Of a DNA stretch of 64,000 nt, positions 18,357-27,370 are shown in pieces. Positions within the stretch are counted from its first letter, which is position 1. The number at the start of each line of letters is the position of its first letter. The DNA is from Pseudomonadales bacterium (GTDB lineage: Bacteria; Pseudomonadota; Gammaproteobacteria; Pseudomonadales; IMCC2047), in assembly GCA_024234615.1 (NCBI GenBank), contig JACKNY010000001.1, positions 648,501 through 712,500 of the forward strand, given 5' to 3'. A program made the translations under genes and the position numbers. The notes under the pieces are model-generated. The model was not told the origin of the DNA. It saw only the letters and a program-made list of their open reading frames with translations, and searched no databases.

Positions 18357-18680
18357 ATGGCGATAACAGTATCTGAAGCGGCGGCAGCGCACGTTTCGCG
18401 ACAACTTAATCAGCGTGGTACAGGTATTGGTATTCGCGTGGGTGTGCGTACTAGTGGTTGTTCCGGGTTAGCCTATGTGCTGGAGTTTGTTGATGAAGTG
18501 GCAGAGGACGACCGAGTGTTCGAAGGACACGGAGTCAAGGTCATTGTTGATGCAAAAAGCTTGGCCTATTTGGATGGCACCGAGCTGGATTTTGTCAAAG
18601 AAGGGCTTAATGAAGGCTTTAAATTCACTAATCCCAATGTCAGTAGCCAATGCGGCTGTGGTGAGAGTTTTAATATCTAG
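18357..18680 (+). CDS. iscA: A-type Fe-S carrier IscA
   Basis: A-type carrier that passes Fe or clusters to target proteins. Start ATG 18357 (MAITVSEAAA) is chosen by family alignment, although TTG 18342 is in frame. Cys35, Cys99 and Cys101 (the C-terminal CGCGESF) are the three conserved ligands. It has 107 residues. It follows iscU in the standard order. Confidence 0.97.
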   Translation: MAITVSEAAAAHVSRQLNQRGTGIGIRVGVRTSGCSGLAYVLEFVDEVAEDDRVFEGHGVKVIVDAKSLAYLDGTELDFVKEGLNEGFKFTNPNVSSQCGCGESFNI

Positions 18681-18744
18681 GTATACAGTTCGAAATTCCT
18701 AATTCGCAGCGCAAAAGCGATATTTATGAAGGCGTATATATTCT

Positions 18745-19284
18745 GTGTCAGTCTCGCAAAATCATTTTCAATTATTCGGATTAGCCGAACAATTTGATAT
18801 CGACCTAAACCAGCTTTCCCGCACTTACCGCAATATCCAACGTAATACTCATCCAGATCGCCACGCGCATGCGTCGAAACGTGATCAGCTGCTGTCAATG
18901 CAATATACCGCGAACATTAATGAAGCCTATGAAACACTTTCTTCACCGCTAAAGCGCGCCAGTTATCTGCTCAAGTTGAAAGGGATGGATTTGAGTGAAG
19001 ACAATTCAACCAACATGGATCCGGCGTTTCTAATGCAGCAAATTGAGCTACGCGAGGAACTCGAAACAGCGCGCCACTCCACTGATCCTGAGTCAGCGCT
19101 GGAGAAAATCGGGAGTAAGCTACGAGAGCAATTACAGGATTACGAGACATTGTTCAGGCAACAGCTGGCAGAAATATCACCAGAAACACTGGATAAAGCT
19201 GCCGAACAGGTTAAAAAAATGCAGTTTATCGTTAAAATGCAACATGAAGTGGAGCGCTTAGAGGAAGAGCTGCTCGATTATTAA
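18745..19284 (+). CDS. hscB: Co-chaperone HscB
   Basis: J-domain co-chaperone that brings IscU to HscA and stimulates its ATPase. The HPD motif is at residues 36-38. The C-terminal half is a helical IscU-binding bundle. It has 179 residues with a GTG start (NHFQLFGLAEQFDID follows); no in-frame ATG is better. It sits between iscA and hscA. Confidence 0.95.
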   Translation: MSVSQNHFQLFGLAEQFDIDLNQLSRTYRNIQRNTHPDRHAHASKRDQLLSMQYTANINEAYETLSSPLKRASYLLKLKGMDLSEDNSTNMDPAFLMQQIELREELETARHSTDPESALEKIGSKLREQLQDYETLFRQQLAEISPETLDKAAEQVKKMQFIVKMQHEVERLEEELLDY

Positions 19285-19326
19285 TTAGCTCACCCATGGA
19301 CACTGCAGAGATTTAGAGAATTACCT

Positions 19327-21228
19327 ATGGCCCTGTTACAGCTTTCTGAACCCGGACAAAGCCCTCAGCCCCACCAGCATAAGTTTGCGGTGGGTATTGA
19401 TTTAGGTACAACAAACTCACTGGTTGCAACGGTGCGTAGCGGCAGTGCGGCGGTGATCTCGGATTTGCAGGGGCGAAAATTATTACCCTCGGTGGTGCGC
19501 TATAGTAAAGATGGTGTGGTTGTTGGCGAGGAAGCGAAACAAGCTGCCAAGCAGGACCCATTAAACACTATTAGCTCAGTGAAACGATTGATGGGCCGAG
19601 GTGTGGCTGATGTCAAAACCTTTCGCGATCAGATGCCCTATGAGTTTATTGAAAAAGAAGTGGGCGGAATGCCCTATATTCGAACTGTCGCGGGCGATGT
19701 CAGTCCGGTCAATGTTTCCGCAGAAATATTAAAAGTGCTAGCACTGCGAGGTGGCGAAGCGCTCGGCGGTGAGCTGGACGGTGCGGTGATTACGGTGCCA
19801 GCCTATTTTGATGAAGCACAGCGCCAGGCAACTAAGGATGCCGCAAAGGTTGCCGGTTTAAATGTGCTGCGCCTGTTGAATGAGCCGACTGCAGCAGCCG
19901 TCGCTTATGGACTGGATAAAAAAGAAGAAGGCATTATTGCGGTTTATGATTTGGGTGGCGGTACCTTTGATGTTTCAATTCTTAGATTACAAGCAGGTGT
20001 CTTCGAAGTGTTATCTACGGCGGGTGACACGGCTTTAGGGGGTGATGACTTTGATCACGCTATTGCCGAATGGCTGGTGCAGAAAGCGGGCATAACACAA
20101 AATTTAAATCATTCCGAATCGCGTGATCTGTTGCAGCTGGCCTGTCAGGTGAAAGAGCGGCTGACCACAGAAGCAACAACCAGTTTAAGTTTTAGCTGGG
20201 GTCAGGAAACCTGTCAGTACGATATTACTAAAGCTGAATTTGAACAGCTGATTGAGCCATTGGTGGCCAAAACGCTGAAAGTTTGTAAGCGTGCTCTACG
20301 AGATGCCAAACTTAAGGAGCAGGATATCGATGATGTCGTAATGGTCGGCGGTTCAACCCGGGTACCCTATGTGCGCTCTCGGGTTGCTGAAATGTTCGGC
20401 TCGCGACCGATGGTAGAGATAGACCCTGATGAGGTGGTAGCCATTGGTGCGGCGATTCAAGCGGATGTTCTGGTGGGTAACCAGTCCGGCGAAGAGATGC
20501 TGCTGTTGGATGTCAATCCGTTGTCTTTGGGTATTGAAACCATGGGTGGTTTGGTGGAAAAAATTATACCGCGTAATCTCACCATTCCGATTGCCAAGGC
20601 GCAGGAATTTACCACTTACAAAGACGGTCAAACCGCCATGGCAATTCATGTCTTACAAGGCGAGCGTGAGCTAGTGAGTGATTGCCGCTCGTTAGCGCGT
20701 TTCGAATTACGGGGCATTCCGCCAATGGTAGCTGGTGCAGCGCGCATTTTAGTGACCTTTCAAGTGGACGCTGATGGTATTCTCAGTGTTTCCGCCAAAG
20801 AGCAAAGTACCGGCACCGAGAGTAGCATTCAGGTGAAACCTTCGTACGGCTTGAATGACGAAGAAATTACCCAGATGATCAAAGACTCGATTGACTATGC
20901 ACAGCATGACGTTGCCGCAAGGCAATTACGTGAAAAACAAGTGGAAGGAGAAGCCTTGCTGGCCAGCGTGACTAATGCCTTGGCTGAAGATGGTGATGAA
21001 CTGCTTAGCCCTGATGAGCGTGGGCTACTGACAGGCAAAATAGCTGTTTTGATGCGCGCCCTCACCAGTCAAGATCTTAACGAGATTACCCGAGAAATAG
21101 AGCAGGTGAGTGATGCTAGCAGTGAATTTGCCTCTCGCCGTATGGACGCAAGCATCAAAAAAGCGTTATCGGGAAAATCTTTGAATAACCTGGAGCTGGA
21201 TAAACAAGCACGGGACCAACAAGAGTAG
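19327..21228 (+). CDS. hscA: Hsp70-type chaperone HscA
   Basis: Specialised Hsp70 that binds LPPVK of IscU and releases its cluster with ATP hydrolysis. The nucleotide-binding domain starts at VGIDLGTTNSLVA (about residue 22) and has VYDLGGGTFDVSIL and VVMVGGSTRVPYVR. The substrate domain begins near residue 390. Its 633 residues and short N-terminal extension are typical of HscA rather than DnaK. Confidence 0.97.
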   Translation: MALLQLSEPGQSPQPHQHKFAVGIDLGTTNSLVATVRSGSAAVISDLQGRKLLPSVVRYSKDGVVVGEEAKQAAKQDPLNTISSVKRLMGRGVADVKTFRDQMPYEFIEKEVGGMPYIRTVAGDVSPVNVSAEILKVLALRGGEALGGELDGAVITVPAYFDEAQRQATKDAAKVAGLNVLRLLNEPTAAAVAYGLDKKEEGIIAVYDLGGGTFDVSILRLQAGVFEVLSTAGDTALGGDDFDHAIAEWLVQKAGITQNLNHSESRDLLQLACQVKERLTTEATTSLSFSWGQETCQYDITKAEFEQLIEPLVAKTLKVCKRALRDAKLKEQDIDDVVMVGGSTRVPYVRSRVAEMFGSRPMVEIDPDEVVAIGAAIQADVLVGNQSGEEMLLLDVNPLSLGIETMGGLVEKIIPRNLTIPIAKAQEFTTYKDGQTAMAIHVLQGERELVSDCRSLARFELRGIPPMVAGAARILVTFQVDADGILSVSAKEQSTGTESSIQVKPSYGLNDEEITQMIKDSIDYAQHDVAARQLREKQVEGEALLASVTNALAEDGDELLSPDERGLLTGKIAVLMRALTSQDLNEITREIEQVSDASSEFASRRMDASIKKALSGKSLNNLELDKQARDQQE

Positions 21229-21254
21229 CAATAGATAATTTGTAGGATAAACCA

Positions 21255-21596
21255 ATGCCACAGGTAATATTTTTACCCCACACCGAAATCTGCCCAGAAG
21301 GCGCTGTGATTCAGGCTGAAACCGGCGATAACCTGATCGAGATTGCGCTCAAAAATGATATTGAAATCGAGCATGCGTGCGAAATGTCTTGCGCCTGCAC
21401 AACCTGCCACGTCATTGTCAGAGAGGGTTTTGGTTCACTGATAGAGTCGGATGAGCTAGAGGATGATTTGCTGGATAAAGCCTGGGGGCTAGAGCCTGAT
21501 TCACGCCTAAGCTGCCAAGTAGCAGTGGGTGAAGAAGATTTGGTGATTGAGATTCCGAAATACACCATCAATCAGGTGTCTGAAGCCAAAATTTAA
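21255..21596 (+). CDS. fdx: ISC system [2Fe-2S] ferredoxin
   Basis: Adrenodoxin-type ferredoxin that supplies electrons for cluster assembly. The ligands Cys42, Cys48, Cys51 and Cys87 match E. coli Fdx; Cys46 is the additional conserved Cys. It has 113 residues. It lies 26 bases after hscA and 24 bases before iscX. Confidence 0.97.
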   Translation: MPQVIFLPHTEICPEGAVIQAETGDNLIEIALKNDIEIEHACEMSCACTTCHVIVREGFGSLIESDELEDDLLDKAWGLEPDSRLSCQVAVGEEDLVIEIPKYTINQVSEAKI

Positions 21597-21620
21597 CAAC
21601 CCCTAATACAGAGGTGTAGC

Positions 21621-21821
21621 ATGAGTCTGAAGTGGATTGATGTGCAGGATATAGCAATAGAGTTAGTGGATTTGCATGATAATGTTGACCCTCTGACCAT
21701 CAATTTTGTGGATTTGCGCGACATGGTGATGGCGTTAGAGGATTTTGATGACGATCCCAATCATTGTGGCGAGAAAATTTTGGAGGCCATTCAAGCAGCT
21801 TGGATAGAAGAAGCCGAATAG
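21621..21821 (+). CDS. iscX: Fe-S assembly protein IscX
   Basis: Small acidic protein (66 residues) that binds IscS and Fe and modulates cluster assembly. The family segments SLKWIDVQDIAIEL and VDLRDMVMALEDFDDDP are clear. It ends the isc operon. Confidence 0.95.
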   Translation: MSLKWIDVQDIAIELVDLHDNVDPLTINFVDLRDMVMALEDFDDDPNHCGEKILEAIQAAWIEEAE

Positions 21822-21940
21822 GCATAGGACGACAATCCCTTCTCAGTAGTTAACTGAGCCATCTTATCTCATTTCGATTGAAACTGATCTTTGTGCGGTG
21901 TGGGCAAAGACTTTTCATACTATTTCTACTAAAAAACCCT

Positions 21941-21946
21941 TATAAT
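21941..21946 (+). promoter_or_regulatory. Probable -10 element of ndk
   Basis: TATAAT at 21941-21946 lies 60 bases before ndk in the gap that ends the isc operon. The -35 region is poor. An imperfect 6-bp hairpin (21842-21858) lies just after iscX but lacks a T-run, so a terminator is not claimed. Confidence 0.4.
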
Positions 21947-22006
21947 CCGCGATCTTGAATACTATCCACTCATTTTATTAAATTATTTCCAGGAGATTTA
22001 AAATCA

Positions 22007-22432
22007 ATGGCCGTTGAGCGTACGCTTTCTATTATTAAACCCGATGCCGTAGCCAAAAATGTTATCGGTGAAATCTACAGTCGTTTTGAAAAAGCCGGTT
22101 TAAAAATTGTTGCTGCGAAAATGTTGCATATGGACGACGAGAAAGCCGGAGGCTTTTATGCAGAACACCGCGAGCGTCCTTTTTTCAAAGATTTAGTTGG
22201 CTTTATGACCTCGGGTCCCGTCGTAGTGCAGGTTTTGGAAGGTGAAAATGCCGTAGCTCTGAACCGTGAGCTAATGGGTGCGACCAACCCTAAAGAAGCG
22301 GCAGCTGGTACGATTCGAGCTGATTTTGCACAAACTATCGATGCTAATGCGGTGCATGGTTCCGATTCGCCAACGTCAGCGGCGCGCGAAGTCGCTTATT
22401 TCTTTGAACCCAATGAAATTTGTGCACGCTAA
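22007..22432 (+). CDS. ndk: Nucleoside diphosphate kinase
   Basis: Transfers the gamma phosphate between nucleoside triphosphates through a phospho-histidine. The active site is His117 in NAVHGSDSP. It has 141 residues, starts ERTLSIIKPDAV and has AGGAG before the ATG. It is the first gene of a housekeeping run that reaches der. Confidence 0.98.
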   Translation: MAVERTLSIIKPDAVAKNVIGEIYSRFEKAGLKIVAAKMLHMDDEKAGGFYAEHRERPFFKDLVGFMTSGPVVVQVLEGENAVALNRELMGATNPKEAAAGTIRADFAQTIDANAVHGSDSPTSAAREVAYFFEPNEICAR

Positions 22433-22460
22433 TTCATATTATTGATGGCCCCCGCGAATA

Positions 22461-23588
22461 ATGGCTATGTCTATTACAGTTAGTTCGGCACAAGCAGGTA
22501 AGACCAACCTGTTAGGCATGACCCTTGAGCAATTAGAGGCATTTTTTCTTGAGGTCGGGGAAAAACGTTTCCGCGCCGCGCAAATCATGAAATGGATACA
22601 TCATCATGGCGTATCTGATTTCAATGAAATGACCAATGTTGGTAAAGTTCTGCGTGAACGTTTGGCTCAAGTAGCTGAAATTCGCGGACCAAAAGTGGTG
22701 CACGAGCAACGTTCAGAAGATGGTACCACCAAGTGGGTGATTCGGGTTGATGGTGGCAGCTGCGTAGAGATGGTACTTATTCCGGAGGGCGCGCGGACGA
22801 CGCTTTGTGTTTCATCACAGGCTGGATGTGCGCTTGATTGCAGCTTTTGTTCTACGGGAAAGCAGGGGTTTAATCGCAACCTGACGGCGGCGGAAATTAT
22901 CGGTCAAGTCTGGATTGCCAGCAAAGCCCTGGCAAAAGTGAAGGGTACAAATTATAAAACCATCAGTAACGTCGTGATGATGGGTATGGGCGAACCATTG
23001 CTGAATTTTGATAATGCCGTAGCAGCGATCAAAATCATGATGGATGACCTGGGTTACGGCATTTCCAAACGGCGCGTCACTCTCAGCACGGCCGGAGTCG
23101 TGCCTGAAATTGATCGGTTGCGAGAGGTGACCGATGTTTCATTGGCAATTTCTTTGCACGCTCCAACGGATGAGCTGCGTAACGAGCTGGTGCCAATCAA
23201 CAAAAAATATCCCATTAAGGAACTGATCGCTGCCTGCCAGCGCTATCTTAAGGTGATGGGTGAGCGACGTGTCATTACCATAGAATACACGCTGATTGAC
23301 GGTGTGAATGATCAGCCTGAGCAGGCACGGCAACTGGCGCAATTATTACGCAGTCTGCCCTGCAAAATTAATCTGATACCTTTCAATCCATTTCCCAATA
23401 CTCGCTATAAGCGGCCACCGCGAAAGGTAGTATTGGCCTTCCAGCAAATTTTAGCGAACGCGGGCTATACGGCGACCATGCGCACTACGCGTGGGGATGA
23501 TATTGATGCCGCCTGCGGCCAATTGGTGGGGCAGGTAGAGGATAAAACGAAACGAAGCGCCCGCCACATAGCAATGGCGAACCTGTAA
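22461..23588 (+). CDS. rlmN: 23S rRNA/tRNA m2A methyltransferase RlmN
   Basis: Radical-SAM enzyme that methylates C2 of A2503 in 23S rRNA and A37 in some tRNAs. The cluster cysteines are Cys123, Cys127 and Cys130 (CALDCSFC). A downstream Cys in DIDAACGQL is the methyl-carrying residue of the family. It has 375 residues. It lies 28 bases after ndk, the conserved order. Confidence 0.97.
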   Translation: MAMSITVSSAQAGKTNLLGMTLEQLEAFFLEVGEKRFRAAQIMKWIHHHGVSDFNEMTNVGKVLRERLAQVAEIRGPKVVHEQRSEDGTTKWVIRVDGGSCVEMVLIPEGARTTLCVSSQAGCALDCSFCSTGKQGFNRNLTAAEIIGQVWIASKALAKVKGTNYKTISNVVMMGMGEPLLNFDNAVAAIKIMMDDLGYGISKRRVTLSTAGVVPEIDRLREVTDVSLAISLHAPTDELRNELVPINKKYPIKELIAACQRYLKVMGERRVITIEYTLIDGVNDQPEQARQLAQLLRSLPCKINLIPFNPFPNTRYKRPPRKVVLAFQQILANAGYTATMRTTRGDDIDAACGQLVGQVEDKTKRSARHIAMANL

Positions 23589-23615
23589 CAATTTAGAACA
23601 ATGGCAGGAAATTCC

Positions 23616-24401
23616 ATGAATCGCAAAGCTCAGCTCATGACTAAAATACTCTGCTGGACAATTTCGGCACTGTTATTAACCGCGTGCGTTACTACTACCG
23701 AGAGCAAACGTTTTGGCGATAACGCTGACTCAGATAAAGCACTGCAACAGTACACTGAGCTCGGTTTGCGCTACATTCAACAGGGTAAAACAGTGGAAGC
23801 TAGGCGACCACTCAAACGCGCATTAGAGATTGATGCTAAATCTCCCGATGTTCATCATGCACTAGCCATATTATTTCAAAATGAGCAGGAATCGGCTTTG
23901 GCAGATCAGCATTTTTTGAAAGCGTTGCAGTACGGACCTGATCGAACCAGCTTTCGCAATAACTACGCGGCATTCCTGTTTGGTCAAAAGCGGTATGCGG
24001 AAGCTTGTCATCAATTTGAAAAGGCGGGCGAAGATACGCTCTATGATAATCGTTCTGCTGTTTATGAAAACCTCGGCGTGTGCTATCTGGAGCTAGGCCG
24101 CAAGGACGATGCGCTCACGGCTTTTGAGCGCGCGATATCGATAAATGACGCACAGCCCCGCGCCCTGCTGGAGGCAGCACTGATCTATTTTGAACAGGGT
24201 AATATTGCCGCCAGCACAAAATATCATCGTCAACATCAACAGCTGGTGCGCTTTAGGTTTACCCCTAACTCACCACGAAATCTCGCGCTCGGCGTCGAGT
24301 TGGCGCGTAGTAATAACGATAAAAATGAAGAAGCAAGCTATCTCCTAATGTTGAAAAACATGTTCCCCAACTCAGATGAATATCGACGTATTCAAAAATA
24401 A
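23616..24401 (+). CDS. pilF: Type IV pilus biogenesis lipoprotein PilF/PilW
   Basis: TPR lipoprotein needed for outer-membrane assembly of the PilQ secretin in type IV pili. A signal peptide ends in the lipobox LLTAC. Several TPR units follow (LGLRYIQQGKTVEARRPLKRAL and LGVCYLELGRKDDALTAFERAI). ATG 23616 is preferred because AGGAA lies 5 bases before it; ATG 23601 is in frame. No pilus genes are seen in the window; the gene is here by conserved synteny. Confidence 0.9.
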   Translation: MNRKAQLMTKILCWTISALLLTACVTTTESKRFGDNADSDKALQQYTELGLRYIQQGKTVEARRPLKRALEIDAKSPDVHHALAILFQNEQESALADQHFLKALQYGPDRTSFRNNYAAFLFGQKRYAEACHQFEKAGEDTLYDNRSAVYENLGVCYLELGRKDDALTAFERAISINDAQPRALLEAALIYFEQGNIAASTKYHRQHQQLVRFRFTPNSPRNLALGVELARSNNDKNEEASYLLMLKNMFPNSDEYRRIQK

Positions 24402-24409
24402 GTAGCTTA

Positions 24410-25309
24410 ATGACTGGGCCAAAACTGCACACTAAGGATGGGGAAAGCATTCAAGCGGCGGACTGTGGCGCCAAGTTCATGGCAGCGCGCGAAGCCGCCG
24501 GGCTCAGTCGTGCAGACGTTGCTGCTAGGTTGAATTTAACGATATCTTATATCGAGTTTATCGAAACGGAGCAGTTCGAACGTCTGCCTACAGCGACCTT
24601 TACAAAGGGATATATTCGTAACTATGCCAAATGTTTAGCGCTTTCCGAGGCGGCAATGCTAGAGCGTTATCAAGTCTATGTGGATGGTTTGATCGCACCA
24701 GACGGCCCTTTTATGCGAGTCACTAAACAGGTAAAACCGAGTGATCCGGTTGTAAAAGGGGTTACCGTTGCGATCCTTGTAGTGGTACTTGCTCTGTCAA
24801 CGCTTTGGTGGCGTACTCAACAGGATCAGTCAGGTGTAACCAGTGAGGGGCAGGAGGGGCTGCAAGAAAATACCCTTAACCCAACTGCTGAGGGGCTTCA
24901 ATCCGCTAGAGACGAAAAGAATGCCTTGCCATTAAGTGCTGTGGAGGAAAGTCTTCTTGGCGAAGCCACAGATGCATCACCAATGGCAGATATGCAAGAG
25001 AGTCATCTTGAAATCGGCAATGTCGAAGAGGTCATGTCTGCAGAGAATGGAAATGCTCCAACCATTAAGGGGGGGCGTTTGATGGCGGTATTTAATCAGG
25101 ATAGCTGGATCGAGGTAAAAGACGGTAGCGGTCGGCGTCTGTATACCGGCACAAAAAAAGCAGGGGAAAGATTACAGCTCATGACAACAGATATTTTTGA
25201 TTTGGTGGTAGGAAATCCAGCGGCGCTCGAATTAACCTATAATGACGCTCCGGTTGATCTGACGGAGTACATAGACAGACGCGCCACCGCTAAATTCAAA
25301 CTGCAATAA
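24410..25309 (+). CDS. rodZ: Cell-shape protein RodZ (HTH + DUF4115)
   Basis: Membrane protein that links MreB to the wall-synthesis complex. It has an N-terminal Cro-type helix-turn-helix (about residues 22-85, REAAGLSRADVAARLNL), one membrane helix (about 117-137, VTVAILVVVLALSTLWW), a polar linker and a C-terminal DUF4115 beta domain (from about 222). It has 299 residues. ispG normally follows, but here hisS follows after only 86 bases. Confidence 0.92.
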   Translation: MTGPKLHTKDGESIQAADCGAKFMAAREAAGLSRADVAARLNLTISYIEFIETEQFERLPTATFTKGYIRNYAKCLALSEAAMLERYQVYVDGLIAPDGPFMRVTKQVKPSDPVVKGVTVAILVVVLALSTLWWRTQQDQSGVTSEGQEGLQENTLNPTAEGLQSARDEKNALPLSAVEESLLGEATDASPMADMQESHLEIGNVEEVMSAENGNAPTIKGGRLMAVFNQDSWIEVKDGSGRRLYTGTKKAGERLQLMTTDIFDLVVGNPAALELTYNDAPVDLTEYIDRRATAKFKLQ

Positions 25310-25395
25310 ATGTGGATTCGCGATTCTATAAAGCGGCGCCTGTATCGGTTAACATAGCCCCCCTAATATTCAATGAATGACGAAGGAACCCCGTT

Positions 25396-26673
25396 TTGGG
25401 CAAAATAAAAGCAATACGTGGTATGAACGATATTCTGCCGGAACAAACACCGCTCTGGCAGTTTCTTGAGGATTGCACTCGCCGGGTGTTATCGAGCTAT
25501 GGCTACCAACAGGTTAGGCTACCGATTGTTGAGCAAACCGAATTATTTAAGCGTTCTATAGGTGAAGTCACGGATATTGTCGAGAAAGAAATGTATAGCT
25601 TCGACGATAGAAATGGTGAAAGTTTGACCTTGCGCCCAGAAGGAACGGCTGGTTGTGTACGGGCTTGCGAAGAGCACGGACTGACCTTTAACCAAATTCA
25701 ACGCCTCTATTATAGCGGCCCTATGTTTCGCTACGAGCGCCCACAGAAGGGGCGTTATCGGCAGTTTCACCAAATCGGTGTGGAAACCTTTGGCATGGTG
25801 GGACCGGATATTGACGCAGAATTAATCTTGCTTAGTGCTCGACTGTGGCGGGAGTTGGGCATCGACAATAGTGTACGTTTGGAAATTAACTCTCTTGGCT
25901 CTGCGCAGGCAAGAAAACAGTACCGTGATCAACTGGTTGATTATCTGGCTGACTATCAAAAAGATTTGGATGTGGACAGTCAACGCCGTTTGAACTCGAA
26001 CCCACTACGTATTTTGGATAGTAAAGACGCTGGAACACAAAAACTGCTTAATGATGCGCCTAACTTCGCTGATTATATCGATCAGGATTCTGCCGAGCAT
26101 TTTAGTGAATTAAGGAAGATTTTGGATGACAACGGCATTCGTTATCAGGTTAACCCACGGTTAGTTAGGGGTTTGGATTATTACAGCAAAACGGTATTCG
26201 AATGGATTACCGATGATCTCGGGGCGCAGGGCACCGTTTGTGCCGGGGGGCGTTATGATGGTCTGGTAGAGCAACTGGGCGGTAGGGCTACACCTGCGGT
26301 CGGTTTTGCTATGGGTATTGAGCGTTTAGTGTTAATGTTGCAAACTTTGCAGCGCCAACCCGCTGATGTCAATAAAGTAGCCGACCTATACTTGGTTAGT
26401 GCCGCCGGTGACGCACAAAGATGGGCGCTAACAATCGCTGAGCAGTTACGCGATGCACTGGTCAACATACGGGTGCAGACGAATTGCGGAGCCGGTAGTT
26501 TTAAAACGCAGTTAAAGCGCGCGGATAAGAGCGGGGCCGAATACGCACTGATCATTGGCGAAGATGAATTAGCTGCCGCCGAATTATCAGTGAAACCTTT
26601 ACGTGGAAATGGTGAGCAGGTAAGGCTGAAAGCCGAACAATTAGTAGATTATCTGAGACCCTTGATGAATTAG
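25396..26673 (+). CDS. hisS: Histidyl-tRNA synthetase
   Basis: Class II aminoacyl-tRNA synthetase. The N-terminus KIKAIRGMNDILPEQ, motif 2 (YYSGPMFRYERPQKGRYRQF) and the histidine-specific segments LVRGLDYYSKTVFEW and CAGGRYDGLVEQLGG are present. The start is TTG 25396, with GAAGGA 8 bases upstream; no nearer ATG fits the family N-terminus. It has 425 residues. Confidence 0.97.
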   Translation: MGKIKAIRGMNDILPEQTPLWQFLEDCTRRVLSSYGYQQVRLPIVEQTELFKRSIGEVTDIVEKEMYSFDDRNGESLTLRPEGTAGCVRACEEHGLTFNQIQRLYYSGPMFRYERPQKGRYRQFHQIGVETFGMVGPDIDAELILLSARLWRELGIDNSVRLEINSLGSAQARKQYRDQLVDYLADYQKDLDVDSQRRLNSNPLRILDSKDAGTQKLLNDAPNFADYIDQDSAEHFSELRKILDDNGIRYQVNPRLVRGLDYYSKTVFEWITDDLGAQGTVCAGGRYDGLVEQLGGRATPAVGFAMGIERLVLMLQTLQRQPADVNKVADLYLVSAAGDAQRWALTIAEQLRDALVNIRVQTNCGAGSFKTQLKRADKSGAEYALIIGEDELAAAELSVKPLRGNGEQVRLKAEQLVDYLRPLMN

Positions 26674-26698
26674 TAAAAGTGAGAATAGGAGCAAGTAG

Positions 26699-27370
26699 GT
26701 GGACGTTTATCGTACCGAAGAAGAACAAATTGAGGCCTTAAAGCGCTGGTGGCAGGAAAACGGCAAGTCGTTGCTGATAGGTATCGTATTGGCGCTGATG
26801 GCCGTTTATGGCTACAAGGGCTGGGAGAATCATAAGCAAAGTGAGGGCGAGGCTGCTTCAAATATTTATTTTGACCTCATGGATGCTGTCTCAATTGCTG
26901 AGCAGAATCCCAACGATGAGAATTCGGCGACCATCAACCACCTGGTGGCACAGTTAAAAACCGACTATACCAACTCCACCTATGCTATCTATGCTGCCTT
27001 GATCGCTGCGAAGCAGGCTGTCGTGAAAGATGAGCTGACGACGGCTGAACAGGAATTGCAATGGGCTTTAACTAAGACTGAAAAAGGCACCTCAATCTAT
27101 CTGATCACGCAATTGCGACTGGCGCGGGTAATTTTTGCACAGGGTGGCGAAGATAATGCAAAACGCGCATTGGCTTTGCTTGAGGGCCCCGTTGCCGCTA
27201 GCCACAGCGCCAGTTATGAAGAAGCAAAAGGCGATATCTATGTTAGCCTGGGACGCTTGGACGAAGCTCGCTCAGCTTACCTAAAAGCCATCGCTGATGC
27301 CGAAAGCAGTGGTGTCCAGCGACCGTTGCTACAAATAAAATTAAATGATTTGGCTCAGGGGGATAGCTGA
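26699..27370 (+). CDS. yfgM: YfgM-family membrane chaperone-like TPR protein
   Basis: Single-span inner-membrane protein with a periplasmic TPR-like domain, associated in E. coli with the SecYEG-PpiD complex. N-terminal EEEQIEALKRWWQENGK precedes a membrane helix (LLIGIVLALMAVYGYKGW). It has 223 residues with a GTG start. Its stop overlaps the bamB start by one base, indicating coupling. Confidence 0.9.
   Translation: MDVYRTEEEQIEALKRWWQENGKSLLIGIVLALMAVYGYKGWENHKQSEGEAASNIYFDLMDAVSIAEQNPNDENSATINHLVAQLKTDYTNSTYAIYAALIAAKQAVVKDELTTAEQELQWALTKTEKGTSIYLITQLRLARVIFAQGGEDNAKRALALLEGPVAASHSASYEEAKGDIYVSLGRLDEARSAYLKAIADAESSGVQRPLLQIKLNDLAQGDS

Noticed and set aside
21842..21858. Terminator after iscX
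   Set aside because: Stem of six pairs but followed by mixed sequence without a T-run.
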